A DNA stretch of 64,000 nucleotides from Thunnus maccoyii (taxonomy: Eukaryota; Chordata; Actinopteri; Scombriformes; Scombridae), in NCBI RefSeq assembly GCF_910596095.1, contig NC_056553.1:20793725-20857724 (forward strand). Direction: 5' to 3'. The position numbers and the translations under genes are program-made. Below the pieces are notes generated by a model, which made no database searches, was not told where the DNA came from, and saw nothing but the letters and a program-made list of their open reading frames with translations. Below, piece by piece: positions 60,760 to 64,000 of the stretch (position 1 is the first letter of the stretch; every line of letters starts with the position of its first letter).

Positions 60760-63190
60760 TTAAAATAAATTCTTGCGCTGCATTCGTTTTCCCCTCACGA
60801 AATACTTAAAGTGTACGCGTTCAAAACGCAGATTGATTATATTATAAGAGAAGAAAACAAGGACACATAGCCTATTAAAAAGCGTTGGTAGTAATAACCT
60901 TGGACTTTGTTTGTCCTTTATTAGCCTAACTAAAAACAAATTACACAAAAATGAGACCTAGCATTTAAAAAGTGTTCTTTTTAATTTCAGTCGCTGACTC
61001 GGTATTCCTGCTGTTCATTTGTCGTATCCTGTTTTACCACATTGTGAGAGAAGGTTCGTACATGTAGCTTCATCTGAATTACTACATTTATGGCAGCACG
61101 TAAATGTGTCTTAAAAACCTACAGCGCTTAGGCTGTGATGAAAAAGGTTCCGGTTCAAGTGGGTGACTACAACTGTATAATAAATGAACAATTGTGACTG
61201 TCTCTTGGGGAATATAGTTAAATAAGAAAAAAAACATGGAATAGAATAGAATAGAATACCCTTAAATGATTGAAGTGGGTTGCTGAAGTCCGTCATAGAC
61301 ACCAATATTTTGGCGATATAGTTGGTATAATACCAATAAACTCAGAATATATAGTATAGCCTATAGAAGATATTGTTCTTGTTGTAACAGGTGGATGAGC
61401 TCTACTTCTGTATATCCCTGCTCTTTAAGACCTGTTATGGATCTAAAGATGGACATCTGTCATCTCCCTATTACCAATACTTCTGTGTGCCAGTTAATTA
61501 TTTGATCTTGACTGATGACTGACAAATCCATAAGGGCTTTGCATTGCTTGTGACAGAGTAAAATGGCTGCTCATACTTAATCTCACTGCAGGATTAGGCC
61601 AGATTAGTAAAGGTCAACGCAAACAAAGTGGAGTCCTAAAGAATATCCTAATCCTTTGAGATGCTTCCTTGACAATGTGCACATGTTGATGCCTCAGACT
61701 ATCACTGATGATGCTGGAGACTAAAGGATGTGAGAGGATATAGATGCCTTTTGTATTATTACACTGGTTGACATGCTGTATTCCATAATCAGACATGGTG
61801 CTGTAGTGCAGCCTGCTGGTACTCCAGCCACATTGCATTTAATGAAAAAAGACAGCCAAGATTTACAGTATAACATCACTGCCTGTCTCTGGTTTGAAAT
61901 AAAACACATTTTTTTGATCAAACAGATGTTCCTGCACTTGGATGTTGTCAAATATCCAACTGAAGTAAAAATAAGCAAAACAAATTTATGAGTGGAGGGG
62001 GACTTCTCATGAACATGCTGATTCATATTTTAAAACATCTGCAAAGATACACAGTGTTTCAAATTCTGCAAACCAAAACCACAGACATGTTGTCATGGTT
62101 TAAAGCCATGGTCTATTGGCACAAATCATTCATCTGTTTTCGGTGGTGTTGCAACATTTAAATGCTGAGTGTAGTCTGTGGTGCCAATGACTTAGTTTAA
62201 CCGAAATCTTTCAGTATTTCCTGTTCCCTACTGGTGCATTCCACAGTGTAGTTTTGTCTGTATCAGGGTGGAAGTTGACTGTGTTTTGTTACAGACTGGA
62301 CAGGAATAAGGTTTCACAATAGGCCCAGGTGCAGGACAAGTCTCTGTGGTATTGGATTCTTTCCTCAGTTGTTTTGTTTCCATACTGTCTCCCTAACAAA
62401 CTGCACATGGGAGTGACAGAGCAGGAAACCCATCATCACTGCAACCAAACACTAAGCAGCAAAGACATTGCACAAAAGAATAATAGTGTAGACTTGATGA
62501 TGTTTGAACATGTTTACTTGAAGTGCTCCATGTAAAAGAAATACAAAATCCTCATTCCCATAATCATTACGATCAATCACTCTTCCAAAGACTCTCCAGA
62601 AAGTCTTTCCCTTTTTTATTGGGTAGTCTTTCCTGTCAAATCAGGATTTGTTTTGGTCCCTACTGTAAGTTGGAGGCTTCATAATTTTCCTTTTAAAGCA
62701 GCACATTCTTAAGTAATTGTTTCATCTAAGGAGATCCACTAAATCAAAGAATGGCAACACTGAAAACAGGGCCAATCTTTCCTTCCCCTTAAGCACATGC
62801 ACATTCCTTTGGATGTGATTTATGGAAAATGTGTTTAAATACTCATCTTACTTCCCCTTCTTCCAGCGTGCACTGCGTAATATCAGCGTGGCTGTTACAA
62901 CAAAAGATGTAAGAGAGGAGAAATTTGCTTTATAAGTGGCCGTCCTTGCATTAAAGGAAGGCACAATCAAGTTGACTCATCATTTAAAGGACAGCATGCC
63001 GTGTCCTGAGCAGAATTCAAAAGTTGAGACTCAGCATGGTGATAAGAGTTTCATCAACACTCATAACTGAACTTCTGCGTCTTTCTTGTTTTTCTGTCTT
63101 TTAGTGGTTTTCCAGCCACCGCTTAACACTGAACAACATACACAATATCTAGGTCTTATACTTAATGTGTGTGAAAACAACAGAGAAACA
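60760..63190. other. intergenic upstream of ccny
   Basis: AT-rich, no gene recognised; open frames here are short and featureless. Confidence 0.5.
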
Positions 63191-63199
63191 CTGAGAAAC

Positions 63200-64000
63200 T
63201 ACTTTATTGAAGCAAATAAATATTGAAAATGTGTACACAACCTATAAATATTGTGTAATCATAACAAGACAACAGCCAAGAGGAAATAAAGCACCAACTG
63301 AGAGGCTCGTTAAAAGACAGGGTTTCTACATACAATTTATCATTCAAAATAAAAGTTACATAAATAACTTCTCATTTCAGCCATGCATACTAAAATGAAA
63401 CAGCTAGTTACTAAGAGTGTAAGTTAATAAAATGTCCACAAATGTGTGTATTTGATAACTAAACATACATTTGTTCATATTAAGACAAAGACTTTTTTTG
63501 CACAAATCAAGCACTGGTACTTAAAACAATACATAAACACAGGGTATTCCTGCCAAATAAATATGAACGCCACAGGACAGAAGCAGAAACATTTCTCAGA
63601 AGATGGGCAATAAATGCAGTAGGGTTTAATTCCTTTGTTAGGTGGAGTAAAATAAATCACATAGAGGCCCTGATGCTCCAATTCCCTTTGAAAATTTAGC
63701 CTCTGGCAACATTTTCCCCTGAAAAAACTCTGTAGAAAAATAGACCATCACAAAGACTATCAAGTTATAAAGTTTTTTTAATAGAGCCGAAAGACAAAAC
63801 TGAGCATCAAGGAATGTAAAATGCAGTGCAGTGAAGGTGTTAGTGACATAAAGAGAGGCAGGGTATTCAGATGAGCCTTCAACATCTGATTCTCCATCTC
63901 TAGTAAGGTGTTGGAAGTCTGCAGGTAGTCCATATATTCCTTCCTTCAGCCGCCCCGTGCAAAGGGACATAAGGTCTTCGCTGATAATAACCCCGAGGTG
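63200..64000 (-). other. possible 3' end of a minus-strand gene
   Basis: One minus-strand frame is open from the window edge to 63638 (at least 120 codons, contains RLKEGIYGLPADF), and AATAAA lies at about 63201 on the same strand. In another frame (63945 to 63778) the peptide contains KEYMDYL and leucines at four heptad positions. By human synteny the next gene is CREM, on this strand. Neither frame can be confirmed as coding; it may be only a 3'UTR. Confidence 0.25.

Overview
The window is vertebrate nuclear DNA, almost certainly from a teleost fish. The genes have GT-AG introns, there is one intronless Frizzled gene, (CA)n/(TG)n microsatellites are frequent, and the transposon relics (Tc1/mariner, hAT and LINE 3' ends ending in a GGAT repeat) are of kinds common in fish. 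Three intact genes are recognisable: fzd8 (+), gjd4 (-) and ccny (-). The human 10p11.21 neighbourhood has the same order and relative orientation (FZD8, GJD4, CCNY), so this is a conserved syntenic block.

Layout. 1-4360: fzd8, a single-exon Wnt receptor with a TATA-containing promoter and a 3'UTR ending at an AATAAA. 4360-8800: intergenic, with AT and CA microsatellites. 8.8-11.8 kb (-): a CYP2-family cytochrome P450 with seven recognisable exons of the usual nine, one of them split in two. Its exons 5-6 are absent and exon 2 has a one-base frameshift, so it reads as a pseudogene. It has no counterpart between human FZD8 and GJD4. 11.8-14.7 kb: intergenic. 14.7-16.3 kb (-): gjd4, a two-exon connexin of 428 aa. 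16.3-19.5 kb: intergenic. 19.5-23.4 kb: probable ccny 3'UTR and flank. 23.4-60.2 kb (-): ccny. All ten coding exons could be placed and they join in phase into 341 codons, the length of human cyclin Y. Its 21.6-kb intron 1 and 5.2-kb intron 2 hold the Tc1/mariner relic, a TTAA-bounded MITE-like element, LINE and hAT fragments and long CA/TG repeats. 60.2-64 kb: CpG-rich ccny promoter, then non-coding DNA. The last ~360 bp may touch the 3' end of another minus-strand gene; crem is expected there from human gene order, but I could not confirm it.

Functionally, Fzd8 is a Wnt receptor/LRP6 partner, and cyclin Y is the membrane-anchored cyclin that recruits CDK14/16 to phosphorylate LRP5/6. Two Wnt-receptor-level components are therefore physically linked. 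Gjd4 forms gap-junction channels and has no known link to that pathway.

No undescribed defence or signalling system was found. The most unusual items are a perfect 38-bp inverted repeat with a 2-nt spacer just inside ccny intron 2, the broken CYP2 gene whose exon 7 is divided by an extra intron, and UG/CA-repeat tracts placed at ccny splice sites.
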